Shown here: piece after piece, positions 13,257-14,770 of the stretch
Position numbering within the stretch: position 1 is the first letter of the stretch
How the letters are laid out: each line of letters opens with the position of its first letter
NCBI GenBank assembly: GCA_902494605.1
Contig: CABUUG010000033.1
Location: 1-14,770 of the forward strand
Direction of reading: 5' to 3'
DNA: 14,770 bases
DNA from: an uncultured Collinsella sp.
Lineage (GTDB): Bacteria; Actinomycetota; Coriobacteriia; Coriobacteriales; Coriobacteriaceae
Position numbers and translations under genes: made by a program
The notes under the pieces: generated by a model
What the model saw: only the letters and a program-made list of their open reading frames with translations
The model's database searches: none
What the model was told of the DNA's origin: nothing

Positions 13257-13287
13257 AATATACCCCACCCGGATGGATTTGGTGCAA
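13257..13287 (-). promoter_or_regulatory. Possible murB promoter
   Basis: On the minus strand TATATT (13262-13257) is a good -10 about 44 nt before ATG 13213. The best -35 candidate is TTGCAC (13287-13282), with a long 19-nt spacer. The -35 would lie inside the inverted repeat at 13281-13342, so a factor bound there could affect murB. The assignment is tentative. Confidence 0.35.
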
Positions 13288-13342
13288 AGTAACCTGACCC
13301 CAATGCATCACATGGCGCAAAGGGGCTAGGTTGCTTTGCGCC
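13281..13342. repeat. Inverted-repeat cluster between murB and the LacI-family gene
   Basis: The segment 13281-13301 is the imperfect reverse complement of 13322-13342 (17 of 21 positions), with 20 nt between. GGCGCAAAG (13314-13322) also forms a perfect 9-bp inverted repeat with CTTTGCGCC (13334-13342), and GGTGCAAAG (13281-13289) is a third near-copy. The cluster lies in the 240-bp divergent intergenic region. It could be an operator set for the adjacent LacI-type protein or another regulator; no function is proven. Confidence 0.6.
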
Positions 13343-13412
13343 AATCGCGGCGATAAAACAGCCGTCTACCGGATTGGTAAAGTGTTTATCATCAAGGTAG
13401 AGGGACGGTCGC

Positions 13413-13418
13413 TATACT
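13413..13418 (+). promoter_or_regulatory. Probable -10 element of the LacI-family gene
   Basis: TATACT differs from TATAAT at one position and lies 35 nt before the chosen ATG at 13454. The -35 region is poor (TCATCA at 13389-13394 with 18 nt spacing), suggesting a weak or activated promoter. Confidence 0.45.
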
Positions 13419-13453
13419 TTCAAGAGATTGCGCGAATACTCGGAAGGAGCGAG

Positions 13454-14482
13454 ATGGGCAACAAAGTTACTCTCAAGCAGATTGCCCAGGAGGTGGGGCT
13501 TTCCCCCTCGTCGGTCTCGCTTGTCCTTAACAACCGGCCCTGTCGAATCTCGGAAGAAAACCGCAAGCTCATCAAAGAGGTCGCGGCGCGCAACCACTAT
13601 GTTCCCAACCAGATTGCGCGTAGCCTGGTCATGCGCGAGTCGCGCACGCTGGGCCTTATCGTCCCTAACATCGAGAGCCGCTTTTTTGCCTCGCTTGCCG
13701 GCAGCTTGGAAAAGCGCTGCCGCGAGGACGGATATGCGCTCTTTATTACCAGCTCGGGTGGAAGTGCCGAGGACGATCTGGAGCTCCTGCGCCAGCTGGT
13801 GACGCGCGGCGTCGACGGTGTCTTCCTGGTCGTAGGCGACGAGTTCTCCGACGACCGCGCCCTGCGCGAAGAAGTCAGCCATCTGCCTATCCCTGCCGTG
13901 ATGGTCGATCGTGCCATTGAGGGGCTCGAGTGCGACAAGGTGATGTTCGACCACGAGATGGGTGGCTACATGGCCACCCGCTATCTGATCGAGCAGGGCC
14001 ACCGTCGCATTGCCTGCTTGGTTAACGCGCGCCGTTCCAATACGGGGCGTAAGCGACTTGCCGGCTATGAGCGCGCGCTGCGCGAGGTTGGCCTGCCTAT
14101 CGACGCACGTTTGGAGTTTGAGAGCGAGTACTACATTCCGAGTGCCTACGAGGCCTCGGAGGCGGTGCTCGCAACTGATGCCACCGCTGTGTTCGCAAGT
14201 TCGGATAACATCGCCCTCGGTCTGCTCAAGCGCTTGCACGAGATGGGGAAGAGCATCCCAGGCGATATCTCGGTCGTAAGCTATGACAACTCGGCGGCCG
14301 ACGTTCTCTTTGAGCCGGCGCTGACCGCGATCGAGCAGGATCCTGGTGTCCTTGCGGAGCATGCTTTTGGCTGCATGTCCAAGCGTCTTGCCGGTAGGGG
14401 CGGCAGGCGTGCCGAAGAGGTCGTCCTGGAGCCGGCGCTTATCGTTAAGGGCAGCGTGCTCGAACTTACCGAATGTAGCTAA
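13454..14482 (+). CDS. LacI/GalR-family transcriptional regulator
   Basis: This 342-residue DNA-binding regulator has the full family layout. An N-terminal LacI helix-turn-helix (VTLKQIAQEVGLSPSSVSLVLNN, about 5-27) with hinge helix NQIARSLV precedes a periplasmic-binding-protein-like sensor domain starting at TLGLIVPNIESRFFA. The sensor domain contains GVDGVFLVV, DHEMGGYMATRYLIEQGHRRIA, RLAGYERAL, and AVFASSDNIALGLLKRLHEMG followed by DISVVSYDNS. ATG 13454 is chosen because GGAAGGAG (13442-13449) precedes it and the helix-turn-helix begins immediately; an in-frame start at 13331 would add 41 unrelated residues. The effector is presumably a sugar or related metabolite and cannot be read from sequence. 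No sugar genes lie immediately beside it, so its targets may be elsewhere, including the alpha-glucan genes in this window. The inverted repeats at 13281-13342 may be its own operator. No clear terminator follows. Confidence 0.93.
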   Translation: MGNKVTLKQIAQEVGLSPSSVSLVLNNRPCRISEENRKLIKEVAARNHYVPNQIARSLVMRESRTLGLIVPNIESRFFASLAGSLEKRCREDGYALFITSSGGSAEDDLELLRQLVTRGVDGVFLVVGDEFSDDRALREEVSHLPIPAVMVDRAIEGLECDKVMFDHEMGGYMATRYLIEQGHRRIACLVNARRSNTGRKRLAGYERALREVGLPIDARLEFESEYYIPSAYEASEAVLATDATAVFASSDNIALGLLKRLHEMGKSIPGDISVVSYDNSAADVLFEPALTAIEQDPGVLAEHAFGCMSKRLAGRGGRRAEEVVLEPALIVKGSVLELTECS

Positions 14483-14670
14483 ACGTACTTGTTTGTTTGC
14501 ATAGATTGCATGCGGAGTGTCTGCTATTTGCCGGCAGGCACCCCGGCCCTCGTCCGTGAACTCTTCCGCTGGGCGAGCCATAGACGCCACGCACCGATGC
14601 GATAAAGCAGTGGCTTGAAATTGGTGCTATATTCGGCTTGAGTTGTTTAATGCTAGTACGGGAGGCTGAT

Positions 14671-14770
14671 ATGGGGCTGTTCAAGAAGAAAAACCCGCAG
14701 GATGCCTTTGATTCCGATGTGTTTACCATCACGGATACGATTTTGGACCCGCCGCGGTTTACATTTTTGC
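14671..14770 (+). CDS. Unrecognised protein, N-terminal 33 codons only (runs off window)
   Basis: ATG 14671 is preceded by GGGAGG (14660-14665) at 5 nt, and the frame stays open to the window edge. The visible start is MGLFKKKNPQDAFDSD followed by VFTITDTILDPPRF. It is a short basic stretch with no signal peptide or membrane segment seen so far. I do not recognise the family and give no function. The 188-nt gap after the LacI-type gene holds no other gene I can support. Confidence 0.6.
   Translation, partial: MGLFKKKNPQDAFDSDVFTITDTILDPPRFTFL

Noticed and set aside
12302..13297. A 331-codon plus-strand frame across murB
   Set aside because: It is antisense to intact MurB motifs and has low-complexity composition; a shadow of codon bias.
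13214..13303. Upstream in-frame start at 13303 for murB
   Set aside because: The extra 30 residues overlap the likely promoter and do not resemble MurB; ATG 13213 has AAGGCGG at 8 nt.
13412..14590. A 392-codon minus-strand frame across the LacI-family gene
   Set aside because: It is antisense to a complete LacI-family protein and has no recognisable domain.
14483..14670. tRNA or small RNA gene in the gap after the LacI-family gene
   Set aside because: No cloverleaf, T-loop GTTCRA motif or strong terminator hairpin could be found; only small unconvincing inverted repeats are present.

Overview
The window looks like chromosome from a high-GC, anaerobic, Gram-positive gut actinobacterium of the Coriobacteriia, most likely Collinsella or a close relative. 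This is inferred from the protein style (Tat-type lipoprotein binding protein, maltodextrin phosphorylase, a Tat-exported coiled-coil cell-wall hydrolase), the base composition and the strong AAGGAG-like ribosome binding sites. No rRNA or tRNA gene is present to confirm it. I see no phage, insertion sequence, defence system or CRISPR array.

Layout. (1) 2-250: the 3' end of a GntR/HutC-type regulator, closed by a strong terminator. (2) 557-4922, + strand: a complete CUT1 sugar ABC importer in the order lipoprotein binding protein, two permeases, MsmK/MalK-type ATPase. GC-rich stem-loops sit in the two non-overlapping junctions and a terminator follows. (3) 5061-5278: three regularly spaced 57-nt palindromic units between the convergent ATPase and phosphorylase genes. 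(4) 5379-9277, - strand: malQ (4-alpha-glucanotransferase) followed by a maltodextrin/glycogen phosphorylase. (5) 9498-10559, - strand: galE with its own terminator. (6) 10826-12031, + strand: a Tat-exported coiled-coil protein with an NlpC/P60- or CHAP-like C-terminal domain. (7) 12251-13213, - strand: murB, divergent from (8) 13454-14482, + strand: a LacI-family regulator. (9) 14671-14770: the first 33 codons of an unrecognised gene.

How the genes fit together. The importer would bring in a malto-oligosaccharide or similar alpha-glucoside. MalQ reshuffles the chains and the phosphorylase releases glucose-1-phosphate. GalE connects UDP-glucose and UDP-galactose. Near-identical 12-bp palindromes (TTGTTYAWACAW, core GT-N-TA-N-AC) lie upstream of the importer (two copies) and inside the predicted malQ promoter (one copy). 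The core matches the operator pattern known for HutC/UTRA-type GntR repressors, so the regulator cut off at the left edge is a good candidate to control both units. The substrate and this regulatory link are inferences.

The observations most worth following are the 57-nt palindrome array, the shared 12-bp operator-like site, the conserved hairpin-plus-ribosome-binding-site module inside the importer operon, a lysine-rich insertion in the importer ATPase, and a paired inverted repeat between murB and the LacI-type gene.
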